A DNA stretch of 64,000 nt, from NCBI RefSeq assembly GCF_033115175.1, contig NC_084828.1, positions 98,581,388 through 98,645,387 on the forward strand. Direction: 5' to 3'. The notes beneath the pieces were generated by a model. It searched no databases. It was not told the DNA's origin and was given only the letters and a program-made list of their open reading frames with translations. Both the position numbers and the translations under genes were made by a program. This document shows positions 1 through 10,070 of this stretch, one piece after another; position 1 is the first letter of the stretch; each line of letters begins with the position of its first letter. Source of the DNA: Lepus europaeus (taxonomy: Eukaryota; Chordata; Mammalia; Lagomorpha; Leporidae).

Positions 1-1020
1 GAAGTCCCTGCTTGCCAGGGGTGGGTCAATGCAGTGGGATCTGGGCTCACACTGAGGACTGCACAGATCTTTGTGTGGTCCATGTGGAAGCACGGCTGAG
101 TAATACACATACTGAGGGCTAATACCCGGGCATTAATCACCTTGGAAGACAGGAGGCAAGGATGTGATCAAGCCAATGGAGCTGACAATACTGCCCTTCT
201 GTTAACAAGAGATCTACCATGGCCAACTTGGTTGTCACCCTCAATACTCGCTCCACCATGCAGCACTGATGAGAGTTACCCTGGCCAAACCCAGCATACA
301 CCTTTGGGTATCCACTAAAACAGATAGAATTAAAAAGGAGAGAATGATCAAACATGGGAAACGGGATACACAGCAGACTCATAGAATGGCAGATGCCCTA
401 AACAGCACTCTGGCCTCAGAATCAGCCTTTAAGGCATCAGATATGGTTAAAAAGCCCATGAGATTTTCTCAGGCATGGAAAGCCAAGACACTGCAGAAAA
501 AAAAAAAACAGGCCATCAAAGAAGGAGGTACCTTTCTCTGAAGGGAGGAGAGAACTTCCACTTTAACTATGGTCCTGCCTAATAAGGTCAGAGTTGGTGA
601 ACTCAAGAGACCTTCATAGCCTTGGCAGCTCATGACAAGAGCCTCAAATGATTACTGACATCATAAATAAGAGTGCCAATTGTTAAATCAACAATGGGAA
701 TCACTGTGCACTTACTCCCCATGTAGGATATCGGCCCTTAATGTGTTGTACTATGTAAATTAACAGGAAAACTGGTACTCAAACAGTACTTTTTACTTTG
801 TGTATCTGTGTGGGTGCAAACTGTTGAAATCTTTACTTAGTGTATACCAAGTTGATCTTCTATATATAAAGATAATTGAAAATGAATATTGATGAAGAAT
901 GACTGGATGAGGGAGTCGGACATGGGATGGTTGTGGGTGGGAGGGAGCTAATGGGGAGAAAATAATCTAAAAGTTGTACTTTTGAAATTTATATTTATTA
1001 AATAAAATTAAAAAAAAAGA
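1..1020 (+). mobile_element. Internally deleted L1: 5'UTR-like segment joined to 3'UTR
   Basis: From about 325 the sequence follows the lagomorph L1 3'UTR shared by the copies at 16697, 33317 and 58312: the 'agactcatagaatggcag' block, an internal A-run near 497, the G-rich block near 930 and a terminal AATAAA plus A-tail near 1000-1018. Bases 1 to about 310 instead resemble the L1 5'UTR at 1740-2000, with a shared 'cacactgagg' to 'tgtgtggtcc' stretch and a related 'agagat.tacca' block. ORF1 and ORF2 are absent between them. The element is old and its 5' end lies outside the window. The ORF at 269-541 is a chance reading frame across the junction. Confidence 0.6.
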
Positions 1021-1036
1021 AAATCCAAAAAAAATT

Positions 1037-1194
1037 GACACTATAGCCAAATGGACCTAACAGATACCTACAAAAATATCATCAACTTAAAGTTGCAGAA
1101 TACATATTCTTCCCACCTGTGCATGGAACCTCTCTAGGATTGACCACATGATAGGCCAGAAAACAAGTCTCAGCAATTTAAAATTAATCATATC
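1037..1194 (+). mobile_element. Old L1 ORF2 fragment, 5' part of split element (endonuclease region)
   Basis: The translation resembles L1 ORF2 endonuclease (IDHM-GxKTSLS-like, matching 58540-58690 of the younger copy). The fragment stops at a 14-bp direct repeat and its continuation lies at 6418, after a 5.2-kb younger insertion. It is degenerate and has no open frame. Confidence 0.85.
1181..1194 (+). repeat. Target-site duplication, left copy
   Basis: 'aaattaatcatatc' occurs here and again at 6404-6417, flanking the 1195-6403 insertion. The preceding TTTA|AAA context fits the L1 endonuclease preference for TT/AAAA. Confidence 0.9.
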
Positions 1195-2117
1195 GGAGAG
1201 AGCGGCAAGATGGCGGAATAGGCAGGGAGCACACTATTAGTCCGGGGGGAGAGAAAGTTTAATATAAGTGGAGATACTGCAGGGTCAAGGAAGAGTAGGG
1301 GATGAAACAGCAGAGGAAACTCTTCCGGAACTAGTGATTCACAGTGGACCTGCGTGGAGAGCGTGGGAGCCCAAGTTCGGGACACCAGCGGCAGACTCAA
1401 CACACCAGCGCTGGAACGCGAGGTGAGCCGAACCTCAATAGCCCGAGATACCAGCGGGCAAGCGGAAAGAGGAGGCTAGAGGGAACGAGGCTTGAAACTC
1501 CTTGGGGAAAAGTTCACCAGGCTAACTAGAAGAGAGATAGGAAAAAAATTAAAAAAGTGACCAATACGGACACAAGTTTCTCTCTCTCCGCTCACCTTTC
1601 AAAGGCGAGCAAGACAGAGCAGGCGCCATTTTGGACATACGTCATAAGCAGGGCGACCTCAGGTCTGCACCAGCCCTGAGCCCAGCAGAAAAACATGACT
1701 CTGGGGGGAGGGGTGAAATAACAGGAGATTAGCATCTAACTTGGCAACCCAGTGGGAGACTGCAGGAGAATTGGAGCCCACACTGAGGGCAGCAGAGATT
1801 CCCTGTGTGGTCCTTGGGAAAGAGCTTCCGATCTCTGGCTCCTGTGGGTATATCATTTGCCTGCTAACTACCTCCAATTACGTTCAGCTGTGCGGAATTA
1901 CTTCCCTTTTAAATCAAAAAAAGAAAGAGAGATTTACCACGCCTAACCTGGGAGTGTCATCCTTGACACACCCTCAACCCTGAGGAACCAAACACAGCTC
2001 TCAGGCCACACTCACCTCAAGCCTCTAAGGCTCCATCAAAAGCAGACAGTCCACTTAATATAGAGCCATAGCATAACAAGAAAAAAAACCACGGTGAAGA
2101 AACCAAATATCTCCAAC
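1195..2117 (+). promoter_or_regulatory. L1 5'UTR with internal promoter region
   Basis: The 5' end lies exactly at the target-site duplication and begins 'ggagagagcggcaagatggcgg', which includes a YY1-type AAGATGG core as in other mammalian L1 5' ends. The segment is GC-richer than its surroundings. Promoter activity is inferred from family knowledge. Confidence 0.6.
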
Positions 2118-3155
2118 ATGCCAAACAACAAACGCAAAAACTGAGGTAACAAGAACAAGGAAGACACTACGACGCCCCCAAATGAAAAAGACACCCCAAT
2201 TCAAGATTATGAAGATGATGAGATCGAAGAAATGCAAGAAGCGGATCTCAAAAAATTGATAAGAACATTAAGAAGTTCTCAAAAACAAATTATTGAACTA
2301 CAGAAATCCTTCATGGACAAGATAGAAAATCTCTCTTGTGAAAGTGAAATATTAAGGAGGAATCAAAATGAAATGAAACAACTAGTGGAACAAGAAATGG
2401 TGATAGTGACTAGAAATCATAATGAAATGAAGAACTCAATAGATCAAATGACAAACACATTAGAGAGCCTTAAAAACAGAATGGGTGAAGCAGAAGAGAG
2501 AATATCAGACTTAGAAGACAGAGAACAGGAAAGGAAACAGGCAAACCAAAGAAAAGAAGAAGAAATTAGAAATCTAAAAAATATTGTCGGGAATCTACAG
2601 GATACTATTAAAAAACCCACCATTCGGGTTCTAGGAGTTCCTGAAGGCATGGAGAGGGAGAAAGGATTAGAAGGCATTTTCAGTGAGATACTAGCAGAAA
2701 ATTTCCCAGGTTTGGAGAAGGACAGAGGCATGTTAGTACAGGAAGCTTATAGAACCCCTAATAAACATGACCAAAAGAGATCCTCACCACGACATGTTGT
2801 AATCAAACTCACCACAGTGAAACATAAAGAAAAGATCCTAAAAGGTGCAAGAGAGAAACGTCAGATCACTCTTAGAGGATCTCCAATTAGACTCACAGCA
2901 GACTTCTCATCAGAAACCCTACAAGCTAGAAGGGAATGGCGAGACATAGCCCAGGTACTAAGAGAGAAAAACTGCCAGCCCAGAATACTATATCCTGCAA
3001 AGCTCTCATTTGTGAATGAAGGTGAAATTAAGACTTTTCATAGCAAACAGAAACTGAAAGAATTTGTTGCCACTCATCCTGCCCTGCAAAAGATGCTTAA
3101 AGATGTCTTACACACAGAAACACAGAAACATGGTCACCAATATGAAAGAAGGTAA
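2118..3155 (+). CDS. L1 ORF1 protein (RNA-binding chaperone), nonsense codon near N-terminus
   Basis: ORF1p is the trimeric RNA-binding protein of the L1 ribonucleoprotein. The original ATG is at 2118, but codon 9 is TGA (2142-2144). From the in-frame Met at 2232 the frame is open for 307 residues. Counted from that Met, residues about 10-115 form a charged heptad-rich coiled coil, about 128-205 match the L1 RRM-like domain (start 'TIRVLGVPEG') and about 208-290 match the C-terminal domain (LRGSPIRLTADFS, YPAKLSF, NEGEIKTF). With the lost N-terminus the length would be about 345, close to other mammalian ORF1 proteins. Only one defect in more than 1 kb indicates a fairly recent insertion. Translation from the internal Met is possible but not shown. 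Confidence 0.85.
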
Positions 3156-4960
3156 AGGAAGGAAACCTCACAGCAAAAGATCACAGGAAGCTCAATTTCT
3201 CTTTGACATAGAATTAAACTCTGATGCTCTGTTAAAGCAATGTGTTAAAGTAATCTATTATGTTCTCTTGATGTCTGTTAAATTCTAATTGTTCAAAAAC
3301 AGCTGAATTTTTATTAAGAGCTATGGGTTATTTAAATATGTGCTTTTTTCAAAGATTTGAATAATCACCTTGTAACAATGATCAAATTTGGTCTATGTTA
3401 TGTCATGATTTTAAGAAATCTTATTTCAACCAGATATTTTGGATTTTGAGCCTTCTTGGCATTCTTGACAGGCATTCAAAAAATCAAAGTTTCAAACAAT
3501 CTGGTCTCTAAAATTTCCAGTAAATCCTGGACTTTGGTTTTTCCAGTTTGGGCCCAACTGAAAAAATCGAAGGACCTATGTCTCTCATCTTATAGAGACA
3601 CCAACTAATCAGGCTATTTGGATTATATTAGAAGTACTGTCAAGATGTGATGTGGTACCAAACTTTAAGTTTCTATAATGGAAAATGCTATTAATACAAA
3701 TGTTTGAGAATTAAAAAGTCTAAGGATCTTGTGTCACTAGACATGATAGTTATCTTAATGAGAAAGCCCCAGAGGCCTAAAGGGTTAAATACTTGTAAAA
3801 TCCTACAGGTGCTTTCAAAAATACTGTGAAGTAAGCAAGTGCCTCTTGTTGGTTGATGAGTTTATAATTTTAAACATGACGACTTAAAGTCTTTTGTCAT
3901 CCACAGTTATATATGATGTGCTGCTCATAAAACTAAAGCGTTGTTGGTTCTGTGTTTAGCTGTCCTCCTATAGGTTCCTATGGACTTTTTCCAGCCACTT
4001 CTATTGTATTCAGTACTTTGGGATGGCTCTGTAAACAGATGAAGCCAATAATGTATTAACAGTACCAACTGAGAGAAAGTATGGTTAACTGAGGTTACTA
4101 AAAACAAAAAGCAATTCAAATCAATTGGCAATCTACAAAAAGAGTTAAAGATTTTAAAAGCTATTATTAAAATTGCTATATTGGTCTACTATGCTATGTT
4201 ATATGTGTGTACATATTGTATGTCCACATGGGGAAATTTTATTAAGAGTTTTATTTTAAATGGCTTATAGATAAGATTGTCCATAAATTTAAGCTGCTAA
4301 AATCAATCAAAGATACATTTTAATTTGTGTGACCTGAATCTGTGTATCATATGTTTTAGACTTGTTGGTAGAAAGAAACTAAAAACATTTTAGATGGTTG
4401 TGCTTAAGTTTACTGGCTAAACAAACTACACCATGTTAGATATTTAAGAGGTGTTTTCAAATACATGATTCTTAAAATATATAGAAGGCATTGGACCTTC
4501 TGGTAAATGTTTTCTTAAGTTGTTATCTAATGGTTGAAACGGTTTGCTAAGTATTCATGTAATATTGCTATTATCAGCAAGCGATCTAGGACTTGCTCCC
4601 TCACTTCTCTATTCTAAGCCCAACTTGTTCTTTCATTTCTCTATTCTCTGCAAGGTAGGAAACTAATTCTATTATGAAGGAATCTGTAGGACACACAATT
4701 TAATTTTTAGACCTTATAAAAGAGATGGCTAACATTTTTCTGCAATAGCATAGCCAAAATAAGTACTTAAATAATAATCTCATAGCTAGATTCACTTCGC
4801 CATCAGCAAAGTATACAGTAAGTAGAAAAAACCTCCCTTTCAGACCAAAGGGGAAGAAAGTTTTAAAGTGAGAATATAATTTTCCTCATGGGCATTGTCT
4901 ACCTTAGAAAAAGTACTACAGAACATGCCTGTGACTAGAGACTTGTAGTTCAGGCCACCG
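3156..4960 (+). other. Unidentified AT-rich spacer in place of L1 ORF2
   Basis: The first 100-150 bases after the ORF1 stop may still be L1 inter-ORF sequence. The rest is AT-rich with short chance ORFs only and has no L1 ORF2 motif. I could not place it. Because it leads into the retrovirus-like stretch at 4960-5440, it may be the non-coding or decayed 5' part of an endogenous retrovirus, but I saw no convincing LTR or primer-binding site. Confidence 0.4.
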
Positions 4961-5440
4961 AAGATTAGAGATGGGACACGGGCACTCCCTTGACTTGCAT
5001 CCTCTGGTCTGCTTGAACACAAACCAGGAGGAAAAGAAAGCTAGGCATCAGAAGCAATGGGTGGCAGGCCTATTAATGGCTGATCTGTACAGTGATCTGC
5101 CCTCAAGGAGACCCAACAGGCCAGTCCACTGCAGTGGCTTTCAATGTGGTAAGCCTGGGCTTCAGCAGAAGTCAGCTTGTGAAGAGCCCTGGCAGCTCTG
5201 CCAAGAGTTGGATCACTGGAAATGGACCTGCTCTGGAGTCGAAGGATGCCCAGGTCAGAGCCACAGATCTTATTGGCTCTAAGCTGAAAAGCCCCTCACT
5301 CAGCCCAACTTACAAAGTGACCACTGCAGCTGAGGGGATGGTCAAGTAGGGTCAGCAACATTGCAAACAGAACTGTAAATTTCTTGTTAGAGATGCCCCC
5401 TGTCTTTACCTGGCCAGCTCTCCTCCCAGGCCAGCCAAGT
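4960..5440 (+). pseudogene. Decayed retrovirus-like gag nucleocapsid to protease segment
   Basis: The frame starting at 4971 (103 residues) shows a basic run, then two zinc-knuckle-like units. In the first the residue pattern keeps Cys59 (5145) and GKPG, but the expected first Cys and the His are replaced. The second fits C-x2-C-x4-H-x4-C with Cys77 (5199), His82 (5214) and Cys87 (5229), its first Cys being Trp74. A protease-like start (NFLL-type) follows in a shifted frame near 5375. Tandem knuckles followed by protease fit ERV gag-pro. The segment is broken by substitutions, frameshifts and stops and encodes nothing functional. Family assignment by eye only. Confidence 0.5.
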
Positions 5441-5855
5441 AATGAAAGTCAACAGAGTGCCTTCCCCTAGGAGGTTCACACCTCCCTTAGGATATACCCC
5501 ATGTGAAGAGATAGATAGGTCTGGGCCTCTTAACTTACAAGGCCTAAAGCCCACCAGATTATTATCAAGCCCATTCTATCAGGTTCTATTTGCCTCTCAA
5601 TCAGAAAAATTACTTGTAGCTTAGACAGCACCTTTCTTAGCTCCTCTAATAATGACTCTGTCCTTTGTTCTAGGCCCTGTCTAGCGTACTTGGGCCTCAT
5701 TCCTTTGTAATCATAACCTCTACTCTACCACCAATGGCTCTACTCCCAACCTGTGTGTACTGATGGTCCTCTTCCCCACTTCATGCTGTATAATTGTTCA
5801 AACCTGGTAAATGCCACTCTTAGGATCATTGGTTACTATCCTCACTCTGTCTTTT
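5440..5855 (+). other. Unassigned segment before the L1 3'UTR of the chimera
   Basis: This short stretch has one 60-codon frame (5442-5624) and no L1 similarity. It may be further retrovirus-derived sequence, but I could not confirm this. L1 3'UTR similarity begins near 5855 ('gaccttgtctaaat'). Confidence 0.3.
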
Positions 5856-6306
5856 ATGACCTTGTCTAAATATGATCAGAGTCAGCAAACTTGGAAGGCT
5901 TCCATAGCCTTGGCAACTCATGACGACAGCCTAGGGTGGTTACTGGCGCCATAAACTAGAGTGTCAATTTGTTGGGTCAACAACAGGAGCCACTGTGCAC
6001 TTGCTCCTCATGTGGGATCTCTGTCCTTAATGTGCTGTCCATTGTGATTTAATGCTATAACTAGTACTCAAACAGTATGTTTCACTTTGTGTTTCTATGT
6101 GGATGCAAACTGTTGAAATCTTTATACTAAATTGATCTTCTGTATATAAAGAGAATTGAAAATGAATCTTGATGCAAATGGAAGGGGAGAGGGAGCGGGA
6201 GAGGGGAGGGTTGCGGGTGGGAGGGAAGTTATGGGAGGGGGAAGCCATTGTAATCCATAAGCTGTACACTGGAAATTTATATTCATTAAATAAAAGTTTA
6301 AAAAAA
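5856..6306 (+). mobile_element. L1 3'UTR of the chimera, first polyadenylation site
   Basis: It aligns by eye with the 3'UTRs at 17180-17640 and 62690-63136, including a G-rich block at 6180-6245, AATAAA at 6289-6294 and a short A-run at 6300-6306. It carries variant bases 'gatgcaaatggaagg' and 'attcattaaat', shared only with the copy at 46060. Confidence 0.85.
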
Positions 6307-6403
6307 TTTCTTTTATTTGCTATGGATCTTTTCTACTACCTATTATGTTTAAACATTTTGTAGCATGTTAAATAATAAAAGCATGATTGCTGTTTGAAAA
6401 AAA
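6307..6403 (+). other. L1 3' transduction with second poly(A) signal and tail
   Basis: 90 bp of unrelated sequence (6307-6396) lies between the L1 A-run and the true insertion tail. It ends with AATAAA at 6374-6379, 17 nt before a poly(A) tract starting at 6397, directly followed by the target-site duplication. This is the classical signature of read-through past a weak L1 polyadenylation site. Confidence 0.85.
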
Positions 6404-6417
6404 AAATTAATCATATC
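6404..6417 (+). repeat. Target-site duplication, right copy
   Basis: Identical to 1181-1194; its first bases overlap the poly(A) tail. Confidence 0.9.
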
Positions 6418-6612
6418 ATGCATCTTCTCAGACCACAATGCAATCAAGCTGGAAATCATCAACTCAGGAATTTCTAGAACATATGCAAACACACAGAGAC
6501 TGAACAACATGCTCCTGAATAAACTTTGGGTCATTGAAGAAATCAAAAGAAAATTTAAAAAATTTCTGGAAAAAAATGAAGATGACAATAAAATATATCA
6601 AAACTTTTGGAA

Positions 6613-6925
6613 GGGGCCAGCTCTGTTGCCTAGTGGGTAAAGCCACCACCTGCAGTGCTGGCATCTGATATGGGTGCTGGTTCAAGTGATGGCTGCTCCA
6701 AATTCTATCCAGCTCTCAGCTATGGCCTGGGACCTGCATCTGCATGGGAGACCTGGAAGAATCTCCTGGCTCTTGGTTTCGAATTGGCACATCTCCAGGC
6801 TCAGCGGCCAATTCGGGAGTGAACCAGTGGATGGAAGACCTCTCTGTCTCTCCTTTTCTCTCTGTGTAACTCTGCTTTTCAAACAAATAAACAAATCTTT
6901 TAAAAAAACAAACAAACAAAAACAA
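6613..6925 (+). mobile_element. C-SINE (older type)
   Basis: This is a tRNA-derived head (ggggccagc...gtgggtaaagcc, B-box-like 'ggttcaag'), a CT-rich zone and an A-rich tail. It interrupts L1 ORF2 within 'aaaactt'. Confidence 0.9.
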
Positions 6926-7641
6926 ACTTATGAGATACAGCAAAAGCAATGTTAAGAAGAAAGTTTATAGTGATTGGTGCCTACTTCAAGAACTTGAAAT
7001 GCACCAAATAAAACAGCTACCAATGCATATCAAGAATCTAGAAAAACAACTGCAAACCAAACCCAAAACTAGTAGCAGAAAAGAAATAATTAAAATTAGA
7101 GGGAAATCAACAAAAGTGAAACAAAAAAAATACAGAAGATCAGCAAAACAAAGAACTGGTTTTTTGAATAAGTAAACAAAATTGACAAACTGTTGAACCA
7201 ACTACCCAAAAGAAGGAGAGAGAAGATCCAAATCAATAAAATTAGAGATGAAAAAGTAAATGCAGCAACAGACACCATAAAAATAAAAAGAATCATCAGA
7301 AATTACTACAAAGAGTTGTATGCCAGCAAACGGGGAAACCTCAAAGAAATGGATAGATCCTGGACACATACAACCAAACTAAATTGAGCCAGGAAAATAT
7401 AGAAAACCTAAACAGACCCATTACCGAGATGGAAATTGAATCAATAATAAAGACCCTCCCAACAAAGAAAAGTGCAGGACCAGATGGCTTCACTGCTAAT
7501 TCAACCAGATATTTAAAGAAGAACTAACGAAATACTTCTCAAGTTATTCAAAACAATTGAAATGGAGGGATTCCTCCCAAATTCCTTCTTTGAAGCCAGC
7601 ATTACCTTAATCCCTAAATCTGTAAAAGATACAATGGAGAA

Positions 7642-7988
7642 GGCCGGCCGTGGCTCACTAGGCTAATCCTCCGCCTTGCGGCGCCGGCACACCAGGTTCT
7701 AGTCCCTGTCGGGGCACCGATCCTGTCCCGGTTGCCCCTCTTCCAGGCCAGCTCTCTGCTGTGGCCAGGGAGTGCAGTGGAGGATGGCCCAAGTCCTTGG
7801 GTCCTGCACCCCATGGGAGACCAGAAGAAGCACCTGGCTCCTGCCATCGGATCAGCGTGGTGCGCCGGCCGCAGCGCGCTACCGCGGCGGCCATTGGAGG
7901 GTGAACCAACGGCAAAGGAAGACCTTTCTCTCTCTCTCTCTCACTGTCCACTCTGCCTGTTAAAAATAAAAAAATTAAAAAATTTAAA
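7642..7988 (+). mobile_element. C-SINE, GC-rich young subtype
   Basis: It is flanked by a perfect 18-bp duplication 'aaaagatacaatggagaa' (7624-7641 and 7989-8006). The head 'ggctcactaggctaatcc' and B-box 'ggttctagtcc' are of the CpG-rich subtype. Confidence 0.95.
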
Positions 7989-9742
7989 AAAAGATACAAT
8001 GGAGAAAGAAAGCTAGAGACCAATTTCCCTAATGAATATAGATGCAAAACTCCTCAACAAATTCTAGCCAATAAAATCCAACAACACATCAAAAAGATTA
8101 TTAACCCAGAGCAATTGGGATTTATCCCTGGTATGCAGGGATGGTTCAACATTTGCAAGTCAATCAATGTACTACACCACATTAACAATCTGAAGAACAA
8201 AAACCATATTATTGTCTCAATGGATGCAAAGAAAACAATTGATAAAATACAACACCCTTTCATGATGAAAACTTTAAGCAAATTGGGTATAGAAGGAACA
8301 TTCCTCAACACAATCAAGGCAATTTATGAAAAACCCACGGCCAGCATCCTATTGAATGGAGAAAGTCAGAAGCATTCCCACAGAGATCTGGAACTAGACA
8401 AAGATGCCCACTCCCACCACTGCTATTCAACAAAGGCCTGGAAGTTTTAGTCAGAGCCACTAGGCAAGAAAATGAAATCAAAGGGATACAAATTGGGAAG
8501 GAAGAAGTCAGACTATCCCTCTTTGTAGATGACATGATTCTACATACAGGGTTTCCAAAAGTCTCCACCAAGAGACTACTGGAACTAATAGAAGACTCTG
8601 CTAAAGTAACAGAATATAAAATCAATACACAAAAATCACTAGCCTTTGTATACACAGACAATGCCATGGCTGAGAAAGAACTTCTAAAATCAATCCCATT
8701 CACAGTGGCTACAAAAAAAATCAAATATCTTGGAATAAATTCAACCAAGGATGTCAAAGGTCTCTACGATGAAAATTACAAAACACTAAAGAGAGAAGTA
8801 GAAGAAATTTTTAAAATGGAAAAATCTTCCATTTTCATGATTTGGAAGAATCAATATCATCAAATTGTCCATTCTTCCAAAAGCAATTTACAGATTCCAC
8901 GCAATACCAATCAAAATACCAGACATTCTGCTCAGATCTAGAAAAAATGATGCTGAAATTCATATGTATACACAGGAGTCTTCAAATAGCTGAAGCAATA
9001 TTATACAACAAAAACAAAGTCAGAGGCATCACAGTTTCAGATTTTAAGACATAGTGAAGGCAGTTATAATCAAAACAGCCTGGTACTGGTACAAAAAAGA
9101 TGGATAGAACAATGGAACAGAATAGAAATGCCAGAAATCAGTGCAAGCATCTACAACCAACTTATATGTGGAAAAGGAACTAAAATCAATCCCTGTAGCA
9201 AGGACAGTCTTTTCAACAAATGGTGCTGGGGAAACTGGATTTCCACATGCAGAAGTATGAAGCAAGACCCCCTACCTTACACCTTACACAAAAATCTACT
9301 CAAAATGGTTTAAAGACCTATATCTATGACCTGATACCATCAAATTATTAGAAAACATTGGGGAAATCCTGCAAGATATTGGCACAGGCAAAGACTTCCT
9401 GGAAAAGAACCCCAACACACAAGCAATCAAAGCCAAAATTAACAACTGGGATTATACCAAATTGAGAAGTTTCTGTACTGCAAAAGAAACACTCAGGAAA
9501 GTGAAGAGGCAACTGACAGAATGGGAGAAATTATTTGCAAAGTATGCAACTAATAAAGGGTTAATAACCAGAATATAGAGAAAGAGATCAAGAAACTCCA
9601 CAACAACAAAACAAACAACATAGTGAAGAAGTGGGCAAAGGACTTAGACATTTTTCAAAGGAGGAAATCCAAATGGCCAACAGACAAAAAAACTTCAGGA
9701 TAACTAGTCATCAGGGAAATACAAATCAAAACCACAATGAGA

Positions 9743-10070
9743 GGGGCCAGTGCTGTGGTGTAGCAGGTAAAGCCACTACCTGCAGTGCTGGCATCTCATA
9801 TGTGCACCAGTTCAAGTCCTGGCTGCTCCATTTCTGATCCAGTTCTCTGCTATGGCCTGGGAAACCATTGGAAGATGGCTTAAGTCCTTGGGCCCCTGTA
9901 CCCACTGAGAGACCCAGAATAATCTCCTGGGTCCTGGATTTGGACTGGCACAGCTCTGGCTATTGCAGCCATCTTGGGAGTGTACCAGCAAAGGGAAGAC
10001 TTCTCTCTGTCTCTCTCTTTCATGGTGTGTAACTCTTTCAAATAAATAAAAAATCTTAAAAAAAAAACAA
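9743..10070 (+). mobile_element. C-SINE (older type)
   Basis: Full-length C-SINE in L1 ORF2. 'acaatgag' is duplicated at 9734-9741 and about 10072-10079. Confidence 0.9.

Larger units (their letters stand above)
1195..6403 (+). mobile_element. Chimeric ORF2-less L1 (half-L1-like) carrying a retrovirus-like segment
   Basis: This is a single insertion bounded by a 14-bp target-site duplication. In order it holds: an L1 5' terminus with the 'aagatggcgg' motif near the start (1195 onward); a GC-richer 5'UTR to 2117; ORF1 (2118-3155); about 2.7 kb with no L1 ORF2 (3156 to about 5855); a normal lagomorph L1 3'UTR (about 5855-6306); a 90-bp transduced flank; and poly(A). The middle contains a degraded gag zinc-knuckle/protease-like stretch in the same orientation. 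The L1 family normally carries about 3.8 kb of ORF2 in this place. An ORF1-only layout matches the half-L1 (HAL1) concept, so it would depend on ORF2 protein supplied in trans. That it is an expanded family is inferred from a related 3' end at 46060-46274. Confidence 0.82.

Noticed and set aside
3156..5855. Independent full ERV insertion with LTRs inside an L1
   Set aside because: I could not find paired LTRs, a primer-binding site or a short internal duplication at the L1 junctions, so a captured segment is the better reading. This needs an alignment to settle.
7642..7720. tRNA gene-like head with A and B boxes
   Set aside because: It is the tRNA-derived 5' part of a C-SINE. No acceptor stem pairing in the right places, and it continues into the SINE body.
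7614..8047. ORFs of 70-140 codons on both strands over the GC-rich C-SINE, repeated at 17991-18290, 32003-32431, 41663-42211, 43761-44151 and 53354-53721
   Set aside because: All are readings of the same SINE sequence. The peptides recur only because the repeat recurs, and there is no start context or domain.
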